The position numbers were made by a program, and so were the translations under genes. Positions 8,401 through 16,368 of a stretch of DNA of 64,000 nt are shown here, piece by piece (the stretch's first letter is position 1; every line of letters starts with the position of its first letter). Origin of the DNA: Streptomyces canus (GTDB lineage Bacteria > Actinomycetota > Actinomycetes > Streptomycetales > Streptomycetaceae); contig NZ_JAUSWW010000001.1 of NCBI RefSeq assembly GCF_030815415.1, positions 6,386,001-6,450,000 on the forward strand, written 5' to 3'. A model generated the notes under the pieces. It searched no databases. It saw only the letters and a list, made by a program, of their open reading frames with translations, and was not told the DNA's origin.

Positions 8401-9375
8401 CTACGCGTCACTCCTGGGCGCGTGCAGATCCAGGCGCCAGTCCTGGCCGACCAGGTCCTTGCCGAAGGAGCGGTGCGGTTTCTCGGCGACGAGGACGAAG
8501 CCGTGGCGCTGGTAGATGTGGCGGGCGGAGGCGAGGATGTCGTTGGTCCACAGGACCAGGTCGCGGTAGCCGACGCCGCGTGCGAAGTCGACGACGGCCG
8601 AGACGAGCCGGTCGCCGATGCCGAGTCCGCGCGCGTCCGGCTCGACCAGCAGCAGCCGCAGCCGGGCCGTGCCGGGTGCCTCGTCCCGTACGCACATCAC
8701 ACAGCCCACCGGCCGGCCGTCGAGCTCCGCGATCCACACCCGCTCCAGGTGCGGGTCGTGGTCCTCCGCGAAGTCGGCGACGATCCGGGCCACCAGCCCT
8801 TCGTAGTCGGCGTTGAAGCCGTGCTCCACGGTGTAGAGGGCGGCGTTGCGCTGCACGATCCAGCCCAGGTCGCCCGGGCCCGGGTCGCGCAGCAGGACGT
8901 CCTCGCGGCGATGGGGGTCCCCCCGCTCGAGCGAAGCCGAGAGTGGGGGAGGGCGGCCGTCGGAGAGGAGCTCGCGGACGGTCCGCATGGCCTCGGCGAG
9001 ACGGGGGCGGTCGGCGGACGGGACCGTGGCGAGCAGCGCGCCCACGGATTCGTCCGCGCGCTCGGCGAGCAGGGCGGCGGTCTCCCGCCCCCGCGCCGTG
9101 AGCGTCACGCGCCTGCGCCGCGGGTCGCGGCGCGACGGGGTGCGTTCGATCAGCCCGTCCTGCTCGAGCTTGTTGAGGATGCGGCTCAAGTAGCCCGCGT
9201 CCAGCGAGAGTTCGCCCCGCAGGTCCGCCGCGTCCGTACGCGGGGAATGCGCGAGCTCGTACAGGACGCGGGACTCGGTGAGGGTGTACGGGGCGTACAG
9301 CTGACGGCTGTAGTCGAGGGCGCCGATGAGGTTGGTGTAGAAGCGGTTGAAGGCGCGGATGTCCTGCACGGTCAT
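8401..9375 (-). CDS. MarR regulator fused to a GNAT acetyltransferase
   Basis: This 324-residue two-domain protein has an N-terminal MarR winged helix (residues about 1-135; YTLTESRVLYELAH, LDAGYLSRILNKLEQDGLI and the wing SRRDPRRRRVTLT). The C-terminal GNAT domain (residues about 163-315) has the acetyl-CoA loop VEPDARGLGIGDRLV. This MarR-GNAT arrangement is a known family in actinobacteria. The linker between the domains (residues about 141-155) is encoded by a dispersed Streptomyces repeat inserted in frame (8911-8953). A palindrome at 9420-9430, just upstream of the start, is a likely autoregulatory site. Confidence 0.9.
   Translation of the reverse strand: MTVQDIRAFNRFYTNLIGALDYSRQLYAPYTLTESRVLYELAHSPRTDAADLRGELSLDAGYLSRILNKLEQDGLIERTPSRRDPRRRRVTLTARGRETAALLAERADESVGALLATVPSADRPRLAEAMRTVRELLSDGRPPPLSASLERGDPHRREDVLLRDPGPGDLGWIVQRNAALYTVEHGFNADYEGLVARIVADFAEDHDPHLERVWIAELDGRPVGCVMCVRDEAPGTARLRLLLVEPDARGLGIGDRLVSAVVDFARGVGYRDLVLWTNDILASARHIYQRHGFVLVAEKPHRSFGKDLVGQDWRLDLHAPRSDA
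8911..8953. repeat. dispersed Streptomyces repeat (CTCGAGCGAAGCCGAGAG type) inside a coding sequence
   Basis: A 43-nt element has outer arms GGGGGTCCCCCC and GTGGGGGAGGG around the core CTCGAGCGAAGCCGAGAG. I recognise it as a short repeat present in many copies in Streptomyces chromosomes. Here it lies in frame in the linker of the MarR-GNAT protein and adds about 14 residues without breaking the frame. Confidence 0.75.
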
Positions 9376-9419
9376 GGTCGTCGGCCCCTCCTCGACCCCT
9401 TCGCCAACCCCCGAATGGT

Positions 9420-9430
9420 TGACTCAGTCA
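9420..9430. promoter_or_regulatory. MarR-type palindromic operator
   Basis: TGACTCAGTCA is a perfect 5-1-5 palindrome 45 nt upstream of the MarR-GNAT start, in the 169-nt region shared with the divergent methyltransferase gene. MarR proteins commonly bind TTGACT/AGTCAA-like sites near their own promoter. The assignment is by position and sequence only. Confidence 0.5.
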
Positions 9431-9544
9431 GAGATTTACCGTACGACGGCCCCGCACCCCCGTCCACTCCCCGGCGGGACTCGGGGCCGACGCCGTGAGC
9501 GAACGGGTGTTTGTGACAGGGGAGTTGTTCGCAGCCTCTAGGAC

Positions 9545-10213
9545 ATGACGACGACCACACCGGCGTACGACGCCCACGCGGACTGGTACAACGCCTACAT
9601 GTCACCGACCTCGGGCGGCGAGTACGTTGCCCGGGTGCATGCGACGCTGAGGGAACTGCTGGGCCCCGGCGAGGGGATCTGTCTGGACGTCTGCTGCGGG
9701 ACCGGCGCCCATGCGTCCGTGGCGGCGGAACTCGGCCGGACCTCGTTCGGGTTCGACCTCTCCGGCGGTCAGCTCCGCCACGCGGCCGGCCGGCTGCCGG
9801 TCGCGGTCGCCGACGCGACGGCGCTGCCGCTGGCCGACGCCTCGGTGCCGGCCGCGATGTGTGTGCTGGCGAGCACGGACGTCCCCGACTACGCGGCCGT
9901 CCTGCGGGAGATCGCCCGGGTGCTGGCGCCCGGCGGACGGTTCGTGCACCTGGGCGTCCACCCCTGCTTCGTCGGCGCGTTCGCCGACTGGCGGGAGCGG
10001 GGACGGGTGGTGCTGGACGAGCGGTACGCCGACCGCGCCCGCACCCTCGACTCCTGGAACCCCGCCGGTGTACGGGCCCGGGTGGGGGCCTGGCACATCC
10101 CGCTGGCCGATCTTCTGAACGCCGTGGTGTCGGCGGGGCTGCGGCTGGAGCGGACCGTCGAGATCGGGCCGGGCGGGGTGCCGGAGCTGTTCGGATTCGT
10201 CGCGATGCGATGA
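9545..10213 (+). CDS. class I SAM-dependent methyltransferase
   Basis: This 222-residue methyltransferase of the UbiE/type 11 group has motif I in ICLDVCCGTGAHASVAAELG (residues about 41-60), the acidic residue FGFDLS that binds the SAM ribose, and motif V/VI region VLREIARVLAPGGRFVHLG. The substrate is unknown. It stands alone and is divergent from the MarR-GNAT gene. Confidence 0.85.
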   Translation: MTTTTPAYDAHADWYNAYMSPTSGGEYVARVHATLRELLGPGEGICLDVCCGTGAHASVAAELGRTSFGFDLSGGQLRHAAGRLPVAVADATALPLADASVPAAMCVLASTDVPDYAAVLREIARVLAPGGRFVHLGVHPCFVGAFADWRERGRVVLDERYADRARTLDSWNPAGVRARVGAWHIPLADLLNAVVSAGLRLERTVEIGPGGVPELFGFVAMR

Positions 10214-10243
10214 GGTTCGTGTCGGAAACCCGGCCCAGCTAGA

Positions 10244-10301
10244 GAAACGCTTGCGTTTCGTTAAGCCCTCTCATAGTCTGTCGGTACGAAACCGTTTCGT
10301 A
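10244..10301 (+). promoter_or_regulatory. promoter with two palindromic operators before the DMT gene
   Basis: A -35 box TTGCGT (10251-10256) and a -10 box TAGTCT (10274-10279) are 17 nt apart. The perfect inverted repeat GAAACGC-TT-GCGTTTC (10244-10259) covers the -35 box. A second, TACGAAAC-C-GTTTCGTA (10285-10301), lies just past the -10 box. Both share the half-site CGAAAC/GAAACG. This layout is typical of a TetR-type repressor site, but no regulator gene is adjacent. Confidence 0.7.
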
Positions 10302-10332
10302 TCGACATCGACAGATGGGGAGGTGGACCGCG

Positions 10333-11799
10333 ATGACAGGTTCTCCGGTGTTCCTGGCCGTGGCCCTCTCCCTGGTCTCGGCGATCTGCTACGCGGCGGC
10401 CGCGGTCGTCCAGGAGCGGACCGCCGCCGACACCACGAGCGTGCGCGGGGCGCTGGCCCGCGGCGCGTGGTGGGGGTCCGTGCTCCTCAACGCCTGCGGT
10501 GCGCTGCTGCATGTGGTCGCCCTGCGCTACGGACCGCTGACCCTGGTGCAGCCCCTCGGCGCGCTGAGCCTCGTGCTCGCGGTACCGCTGGGCTCGCTGG
10601 TCTCGGGCCGCCGGACCTCGGGCACCCAGTGGAACGGCATGGGCTTCACCCTCCTGGGGCTGACGACCCTGCTGGCCGTCACGGCCTCGGGACGCGGCGA
10701 CACCCTGAACACCACCGGGGTCCTGCTGGTGGCACTCGTCGCCGCCGCGGCCGTCACGCTGCTCTCGGCCCGCGGCGGCCTCGCGGTCGCCGCCGCGTCC
10801 GGCATCGCCTCCGGGGTCGGCTCGACGCTGGCACAGAAGCTCGCGGTCGGCCCGACGCTCTCCTGGAGCACGGCGCTGGTGGCGCTCCTGACGGTCACCT
10901 TCGCGGTGGGCGGCCTGCTGCTCTCCCAGAAGGCCTACCGCCACGGCCTCGGCGGCCCCCTCGCTCTGCTCACCCTCGTCAACCCCGTCACCGCGTCCGC
11001 GATCGGCATCACCCTGCTGGGCGAGGGCTTCCGCTACGGCCCCACAGGCACCCTCCTCGCCCTCACCGCCGCCGCGGCCGCCATCCACGGCGTGACCTTG
11101 CTCAGCCGCCCGGACCCCACCCCGGCCACCGGCCGGGCAACCCCGACGCGCCCGGCCCCGTCCGACAGGCCCGATGCAGAACAGGGCACCGCCCGGGTAC
11201 GACCGGCTCGCTTCGCCTCGCTCGGTCGGTCTGTGGCCGGGCAGGACGTCGGTCGAGTGCAGCCGGCACGCCCCGTCCTGGTCGGTGGGCCGCTGGGCAG
11301 GACGTTGCGCCGGGGTTTGGCTGGCGACCCGCCGTCCGGTGCCCCGACTGGCCGCGTGACCCTCGCCGTCCCTACGAGCCCACGGAGGCAACCGCATCGA
11401 CCCGGGCCTCTCGCAGCCGACGCGCGAGAAGCTCCATCTCGGGCGGTGTCCCCGTGTACGTCCCGCCCCCAGACCCGCTCCAACACGTCCTTGGCATCAC
11501 CGAGTTCGAGCCGTAGCGCGGCACGCAGAACGCGCAGCACGGTGACCCGGTGCTCGGGCGCCCGCAGCCGCAGTACGGCGGCCCCGTGCGCGGCGAGAAG
11601 CAGTTCCCGTTCGTCGTCCGACAGCTCGCCCGCAGTCGGCGACGCCGAACCGGCAAGCGCGGCAGGTCACTTCGACGCCCAACCGCAAGGAGTCATCGAC
11701 GTGAGCCGGGGTGTGGTGCGGCGGAGGCGCGCGTACCCGGACACAGACACGGGATACCTCACCCTCACAGATACGAGAAGAACCGCGTCTCCCAGGTGA
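10333..11799 (+). CDS. DMT/EamA-type membrane transporter with a run-on C-terminus
   Basis: The ATG at 10333 follows GGGGAGG by 9 nt. The first roughly 265 residues form about nine or ten hydrophobic helices with the small-residue-rich character of drug/metabolite transporter (DMT) permeases, including LVQPLGALSLVLAVPLGSLV and a second half LALLTLVNPVTASAIGITLL. After GVTLLSR, near nucleotide 11110, the sequence turns into about 220 residues of Arg/Pro/Ser-rich low-complexity protein. This tail reads antisense through a broken small gene (11372-11688). A family member would stop soon after the last helix, so the stop codon has probably been lost by frameshift or substitution and the tail is not functional. 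Substrate unknown. Confidence 0.75.
   Translation: MTGSPVFLAVALSLVSAICYAAAAVVQERTAADTTSVRGALARGAWWGSVLLNACGALLHVVALRYGPLTLVQPLGALSLVLAVPLGSLVSGRRTSGTQWNGMGFTLLGLTTLLAVTASGRGDTLNTTGVLLVALVAAAAVTLLSARGGLAVAAASGIASGVGSTLAQKLAVGPTLSWSTALVALLTVTFAVGGLLLSQKAYRHGLGGPLALLTLVNPVTASAIGITLLGEGFRYGPTGTLLALTAAAAAIHGVTLLSRPDPTPATGRATPTRPAPSDRPDAEQGTARVRPARFASLGRSVAGQDVGRVQPARPVLVGGPLGRTLRRGLAGDPPSGAPTGRVTLAVPTSPRRQPHRPGPLAADAREAPSRAVSPCTSRPQTRSNTSLASPSSSRSAARRTRSTVTRCSGARSRSTAAPCAARSSSRSSSDSSPAVGDAEPASAAGHFDAQPQGVIDVSRGVVRRRRAYPDTDTGYLTLTDTRRTASPR
11372..11688 (-). pseudogene. small gene with L7/L12 C-terminal-like motif, broken by frameshifts
   Basis: Three reading frames of this strand hold consecutive pieces of one small protein: a Cys-containing start (LGVEVTCRACRF), then a helical segment (LSDDERELLLAAHGAAVLRL and LRAALRLELGDAKDVLERV), then a C-terminal piece (GGTYTGTPPEMELLARRLRE) ending at 11372. 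The middle segment resembles the ribosomal L7/L12 C-terminal fold pattern (GLGLKEAKDLVE). The last frame change falls at a five-base C run near 11472-11476, the kind of site where one base is easily gained. No start codon is found for the first piece. It is either a decayed gene or one with sequencing errors; the function is unknown. Confidence 0.5.
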
Positions 11800-12265
11800 C
11801 CGGATCGTTCGGGCTCCCGTCCCAGTCGACCTCGGGATACCAGCCGGCCAGGTCGCTCACGCCGTCGTACGGCCGCAGCAACAGCCGCTGCGGAACCCGC
11901 ACATACCCCAGGTCGGACAGCGCCGACTCGATGATCCGCCGCTCGGCCTCGGTGAGCGCGCACTCCGTCGTGCCGTCGGCGGCGGTGACGAGGGCCAGGT
12001 CTCCGAAGTTGCTGAGATCGATGCTGAGGGCCACACCGGCCTCGGTCGCAGCGGCGGGAATGTGGACGCCGAAGTACGCACTGGCATCCTGCCGCGACAC
12101 CCCGCTGCACGGCTGCCCGAACTCCCGGCTCAGCCGCTCAAGCAGCACGCTCCGCATGAACTCGGCCCGCTCATGGTCGTACCCCTCGGGAAACTCAAGG
12201 TGCTCCGGCCCCGGCAAACGGTCCAGAGCATCCAACAAGTCGAGAATCCGCTGATCGTCGTCCAC
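11765..12265 (-). CDS. hypothetical protein (166 residues)
   Basis: The GTG at 12265 opens an acidic 166-residue protein with good codon bias (VDDDQRILDLLDALDRLPG, then HERAEFMRSVLLERLSREFG). It ends in a conserved-looking segment rich in Trp and Asp (YPEVDWDGSPNDPVTWETRF). No signal peptide, membrane helix or known domain is apparent. The frame stays open upstream to 12631, but that part is over the repeat region and has no coding character. No Shine-Dalgarno is evident, so the start is provisional. Confidence 0.6.
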   Translation of the reverse strand: MDDDQRILDLLDALDRLPGPEHLEFPEGYDHERAEFMRSVLLERLSREFGQPCSGVSRQDASAYFGVHIPAAATEAGVALSIDLSNFGDLALVTAADGTTECALTEAERRIIESALSDLGYVRVPQRLLLRPYDGVSDLAGWYPEVDWDGSPNDPVTWETRFFSYL

Positions 12266-12345
12266 GCCCAAGTCATACCGCAGGGCGCCGAAACGGGTTA
12301 AGGGCAGGCCGGGAGCCAGCGGACGAGGACGCACCGTCCCGGTCC

Positions 12346-12582
12346 CCCACCCACCCGCAGGCGGCCGCGCCTCTCGACGCCGGTCCAGGTATTTCAGCCC
12401 GCCCAGCGTCCGAGGACGAGGATCTGCCGTCCCAACCCCCACCCACCCGCAAGGCGGCTGCGCCTCTCGACGCCAGTCCCGCTGTTCCAGCCCGTCCGGC
12501 GTCTGAGGACGAGGCCCTTCGGGCCGATGGGGGCTCCAGGGGGCGGAGCCCCCTGGAGCGGGGTCGAAGGGGCAGCGCCCCT
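12346..12582. repeat. tandem GC-rich repeat followed by terminator-like hairpins
   Basis: Two imperfect copies of a roughly 75-nt unit (12346-12420 and 12438-12512, period 92) begin CCCACCCACCCGCA and end near GAGGACGAGG. They are followed by the stem GGGGGCTCC/GGAGCCCCC (12529-12553) and the smaller stem AGGGGC-AGC-GCCCCT (12568-12582). They fill most of the 421-nt gap between the hypothetical gene and the LacI gene. This kind of element is common between genes in Streptomyces; the hairpins may terminate transcription of the LacI gene. Confidence 0.65.
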
Positions 12583-12686
12583 GGAGGATGGGACGGGTAG
12601 GGGCGGCGGGGGCGAAAACAGCCGAGGGCAACCCAACGCCGTGCCCTCCAACGCCGTACCCCCCGACGTCGTACCCCCGAAAACCC

Positions 12687-13733
12687 TCAGCCCCGCGGCC
12701 CCCCCGTAGACCCCCGCACCATCAACTCCCCCCGAATCACAGCGATCCCCCCGGGCGGCCCCTCCTCCCGCCCCATGGCGATCCGCCCCGCCCGAGCCCC
12801 CGCCTCCGCCAACGGCAACCGCACCGTCGTCAACGCGGGCACCGCATCAATACTGAACGGCAGATCATCGAACCCGGCGACGGACACATCATCCGGAATC
12901 CGCAGCCCGGAGTCCCGCAGCGCAGCACACGCCCCCAGCGCGACGGAGTCGTTCGCCGCCACCACCGCCGTAAGAGACGGATCCCGCCGCAGCAACTCCA
13001 GCGTCGCCTCGTACCCCGACCGCCGGTCGTACCGCCCGTGCACGGTCCACCGCGGATCCTCGGAGATCCCCGCGTCCGCGAGCGCGGCCCGATGCCCCTC
13101 CAGCCGGTCCCGCGTGGTCGTCCGCTCCTCCGGCCCCGCGATGTACCCGAGCCGCCGATGCCCGAGCCCGAGCAGATGCTCCGTCAGCTCCCGCCCGCCC
13201 CCACGGTTGTCGAAGGTCAGCGCGACCGCCCCGGTCTCCGGCGCCGGTGGCCGCCCGCACAGCACCACCCGCGTCCCGGCATCCTCCAGCCTCCGCAACT
13301 TCGCGGCGACCGCCGCCGCGTGCGGCGCGTTCTCCACCGCACCGCCCGTCAGCACCACGGCCGCCGCCCGCTGTCTCTGCAGCAGGGTCAGATACGTCAG
13401 CTCACGCTCGGGAGAGCCCCCGGTGTTGCAGGTCACCGCCAGCCGTTCACCGCCCGCGCGCCCGCCCGGACCGCCGATCTCGGACTGGATCGCGCTCGCC
13501 ATGATCCCGAAGAAGGGGTCCGCGATGTCGTTGACGAGAATCCCGACCAGGTCGGACGTCGCCGCGGCCAGCGCACTCGCCGGCCCGTTCAGTACGTAGT
13601 CCAGTTCGTCCACGGCCCGCAGCACCCGCTCACGGGTGGTTGCGGCCACGGGATAGTTCCCGTTCAGCACGCGCGACACCGTCGCGGGCGAGACCTGCGC
13701 GCGCGCCGCCACGTCCGCCAGGGTCACCGTCAT
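12687..13733 (-). CDS. LacI-family transcriptional repressor
   Basis: The ATG at 13733 follows GGAGG by 8 nt. The N-terminal LacI HTH is clear (VTLADVAARAQVSPATVSRV), followed by the hinge VDELDYVLNGPASAL. A periplasmic-binding-protein-like domain has GLGHRRLGYIAG, VVAANDSVALGA and the conserved end region SVAGFDDLPFS. It has 348 residues. It is divergent from the sugar operon at 14069, whose upstream region contains an AAGCGCTT operator of LacI type, so it is the natural candidate to repress that operon. The ligand is unknown; it should be a product of that pathway. Confidence 0.92.
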   Translation of the reverse strand: MTVTLADVAARAQVSPATVSRVLNGNYPVAATTRERVLRAVDELDYVLNGPASALAAATSDLVGILVNDIADPFFGIMASAIQSEIGGPGGRAGGERLAVTCNTGGSPERELTYLTLLQRQRAAAVVLTGGAVENAPHAAAVAAKLRRLEDAGTRVVLCGRPPAPETGAVALTFDNRGGGRELTEHLLGLGHRRLGYIAGPEERTTTRDRLEGHRAALADAGISEDPRWTVHGRYDRRSGYEATLELLRRDPSLTAVVAANDSVALGACAALRDSGLRIPDDVSVAGFDDLPFSIDAVPALTTVRLPLAEAGARAGRIAMGREEGPPGGIAVIRGELMVRGSTGGPRG

Positions 13734-13922
13734 CTCGTCGTCCTCCGGTCGCGCATCGTCGTACCTCGTCGTACTCGGGCTCCGCGCCCGTCCCCGCACA
13801 GTCAGCCACGCAGGACTGTGCGGCTGCACAGACGCCGCACAGTCAGTCATGGTTCCGAGCAGACCCTAAGGCCCCGACACCCCGCTGTTCGTCCCCTCGA
13901 ACAACTCGAAGCGGTCACGGTC

Positions 13923-13975
13923 TTGTCCGAACCGCTGCTCAGAGGCTAGCTTCTCATCAGATAGAAAGCGCTTGC
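13923..13975 (+). promoter_or_regulatory. promoter and LacI-type operator of the sugar operon
   Basis: GAAAGCGCTTGC (13964-13975) contains the perfect palindrome AAGCGCTT, the usual LacI-family core. A possible -35 TTGTCC (13923-13928) and -10 TAGCTT (near 13947-13952) lie just upstream, which places the operator at or just after the transcription start. The iol promoter region at 38786 shares the AAGCGCT core. The remaining 335 nt between the LacI gene and the operon show no gene. Confidence 0.6.
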
Positions 13976-14068
13976 TGTGACGCTCATCAGTGGTGGCGTA
14001 CGCGGCGCGCACAACCGCGTACGGAATGCGCAGGGAATGCTGCGCACGACGCCTACGAAGGGATCGAC

Positions 14069-15220
14069 GTGACACGCAAGACGGTGCGTATCGCCATGAA
14101 CGGTGTGACCGGGCGCATGGGCTACCGCCAACACCTGGTCCGCTCCATCCTCGCGCTCCGCGAGCAGGGCGGCCTCGACCTCGGCGACGGCACCGTGCTG
14201 TGGCCGGAGCCGATCCTGGTCGGCCGCCGCGAGCACGCGCTGAAGGCGATGGCCGAGCAGCACGGCCTGGAGCACTGGGCCACGGACGTGGACGAGGTCC
14301 TCGCCGACGAGAGCGTGGACATCTACTTCGACGCCCAGGTGACCTCGGCCCGCGAGGAGGCGCTGAAGAAGGCGATCGCGGCGGGCAAGCACATCTACAC
14401 CGAGAAGCCGACCGCCACCGGCCTGGACGGTGCCCTGGAGCTGGCCAGGCTCGCCAACGCCGCCGGCATCAAGCACGGCGTCGTCCAGGACAAGCTCTTC
14501 CTCCCGGGCCTGCTCAAGCTGAAGCGCCTCATCGACGGCGGCTTCTTCGGCCGGATCCTCTCGATCCGCGGCGAGTTCGGCTACTGGGTCTTCGAGGGCG
14601 ACTGGCAGACCGCCCAGCGCCCCTCGTGGAACTACCGGGCCGAGGACGGCGGTGGCATCGTTGTCGACATGTTCCCGCACTGGGAGTACGTCCTGCACGA
14701 GCTGTTCGGCCGGGTGAAGTCCGTCCAGGCCCTCACCGCCACCCACATCCCGCAGCGCTGGGACGAGAACGACAAGCCGTACGACGCGACGGCCGACGAC
14801 GCCGCCTACGGCATCTTCGAGCTCGACGGCGGCGCGATCGCCCAGATCAACTCCTCCTGGACCGTCCGCGTCAACCGCGACGAGCTCGTGGAGTTCCAGG
14901 TGGACGGCACCGAGGGCTCGGCCGTCGCCGGTCTGCGCAACTGTCGCGCCCAGCACCGCTCGGCCACCCCGAAGCCGGTCTGGAACCCGGACATCCCCGC
15001 CACCGAGGTCTTCCGTGACCAGTGGCAGGAGGTCCCGGACAACGCCGAGTTCGACAACGGCTTCAAGGCCCAGTGGGAGCTGTTCCTGAGGCACGTCTAC
15101 GCCGACGCCCCCTACCACTGGGACCTCCTCGCCGGCGCCCGTGGCGTCCAGCTCGCCGAGCTGGGTCTGAAGTCCTCGGCCGAGGGCCGTCGCCTCGATG
15201 TCCCGGAGATCGCGCTGTGA
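14069..15220 (+). CDS. Gfo/Idh/MocA-family NAD(P)-dependent dehydrogenase
   Basis: The GTG at 14069 gives 383 residues starting VTRKTVRIAMNGVTGRMGYR, the dinucleotide-binding N-terminus with G-x-x-G-x-M-G. The EKPTATG motif (residues about 112-118) is the family's EKP signature, whose Lys is catalytic; VQDKLFLPGLLKLKRL follows. Members oxidise or reduce sugars, inositols or their derivatives at a hydroxyl/keto group. The stop codon overlaps the next gene's GTG, so it is the first gene of a three-gene operon. The substrate is not deducible. Confidence 0.9.
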   Translation: MTRKTVRIAMNGVTGRMGYRQHLVRSILALREQGGLDLGDGTVLWPEPILVGRREHALKAMAEQHGLEHWATDVDEVLADESVDIYFDAQVTSAREEALKKAIAAGKHIYTEKPTATGLDGALELARLANAAGIKHGVVQDKLFLPGLLKLKRLIDGGFFGRILSIRGEFGYWVFEGDWQTAQRPSWNYRAEDGGGIVVDMFPHWEYVLHELFGRVKSVQALTATHIPQRWDENDKPYDATADDAAYGIFELDGGAIAQINSSWTVRVNRDELVEFQVDGTEGSAVAGLRNCRAQHRSATPKPVWNPDIPATEVFRDQWQEVPDNAEFDNGFKAQWELFLRHVYADAPYHWDLLAGARGVQLAELGLKSSAEGRRLDVPEIAL

Positions 15221-16368
15221 CCATCCAACTCCCTGACACCAGTGGGAACGTGAGGGCTTACGAGCCCCGCCAGGAGCCCCTCGCCCTCACCACGGGTTCC
15301 CCCCTCACCTCTCGTACGGTGTTCTCGGCGGCCCATGTCGTCGCCGACCCCTTCGCCGACACCACCCCCGACTCGCCCGCAGCGATCGACTGGGACGCCA
15401 CCCTCGCCTTCCGCCGCCATCTGTGGTCCCACGGGCTCGGTGTCGCCGAGGCGATGGACACCGCCCAGCGCGGGATGGGCCTGGACTGGGCGGGCGCGGC
15501 GGAGCTGATCCGGCGCAGCGCCGCCGAGGCCAAGGCGGTCGGCGGCCGGATCGCGTGCGGCGTCGGCACCGACCAGATCGCGGCCGGTTCGCCGGCCGAG
15601 GTCCGCGCGGCCTACGAGGAGCAGCTCGCCCTCGTCGAGGAGTCCGGCGCGCAGTCGATCCTCATGGCCTCCCGCGCCCTCGCCGCCGCGGCCCAGGGTC
15701 CCGAGGACTACCTCGAGGTCTACGGCCATCTGCTCCGCCAGGCCTCCGAGCCGGTCGTCCTGCACTGGCTGGGCCCGATGTTCGACCCGGCGCTGGAGGG
15801 CTACTGGGGCTCGTCCGACCTGGACGCGGCGACCGACACCTTCCTGGAGGTCATCGCGGCCCACCCGGACAAGGTCGACGGCATCAAGGTCTCGCTCCTT
15901 GACGCCCAGCGCGAGATCGACATCCGCCGACGCCTGCCGCAGGGCGTCCGCTGCTACACCGGCGACGACTTCAACTACCCCGAGCTGATCGCGGGCGACG
16001 AGAAGGGCTTCAGCCACGCCCTGCTCGGCATCTTCGACCCGCTGGGCCCGCTGGCGGCCGAGGCGGTGCGCGTCCTGGACACCGGCGACACGGCGGGCTT
16101 CCGTGAACTGCTCGACCCCACCGTCGAGTTGTCCCGTCACCTCTTCCAGGCGCCGACCCGCTTCTACAAGACGGGCGTGGTGTTCCTGGCCTGGCTCGCG
16201 GGCCACCAGAGCCACTTCACCATGGTCGGCGGCCTCCAGTCGGCCCGCTCGCTGCCGCACTTCGCCCGCGCCTACGAACTCGCCGACGGGCTGGGCCTGT
16301 TCCCGGACCCGAAGCTGGCGGAGGAGCGGATGAAGAATCTGCTGTCCCTGTACGGAGTGAACCAGTGA
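15217..16368 (+). CDS. dihydrodipicolinate synthase-like protein (DUF993 type)
   Basis: This 383-residue protein has a TIM-barrel arrangement reminiscent of the DHDPS/N-acetylneuraminate lyase superfamily. I associate it with the actinobacterial DUF993 group, usually found beside Gfo/Idh/MocA dehydrogenases. Segments include GVAEAMDTAQRGMGLDW, GQ-type strand VDGIKVSLLDAQREI (whose Lys could be the Schiff-base residue) and CYTGDDFNYPELI. An aldolase or lyase role cleaving a keto-acid intermediate is inferred, not shown. The GTG overlaps the stop of the dehydrogenase gene (GTGA), and its own stop overlaps the next start. Confidence 0.8.
   Translation: MTIQLPDTSGNVRAYEPRQEPLALTTGSPLTSRTVFSAAHVVADPFADTTPDSPAAIDWDATLAFRRHLWSHGLGVAEAMDTAQRGMGLDWAGAAELIRRSAAEAKAVGGRIACGVGTDQIAAGSPAEVRAAYEEQLALVEESGAQSILMASRALAAAAQGPEDYLEVYGHLLRQASEPVVLHWLGPMFDPALEGYWGSSDLDAATDTFLEVIAAHPDKVDGIKVSLLDAQREIDIRRRLPQGVRCYTGDDFNYPELIAGDEKGFSHALLGIFDPLGPLAAEAVRVLDTGDTAGFRELLDPTVELSRHLFQAPTRFYKTGVVFLAWLAGHQSHFTMVGGLQSARSLPHFARAYELADGLGLFPDPKLAEERMKNLLSLYGVNQ

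Noticed and set aside
12346..12512. Possible CRISPR array
   Set aside because: There are only two long imperfect copies with no spacer structure and no cas genes; it is a Streptomyces intergenic repeat.
12300..12631. N-terminal extension of the hypothetical protein at 11765-12265
   Set aside because: The extension lies over tandem repeats and hairpins and has the Pro/Arg-rich look of non-coding DNA.
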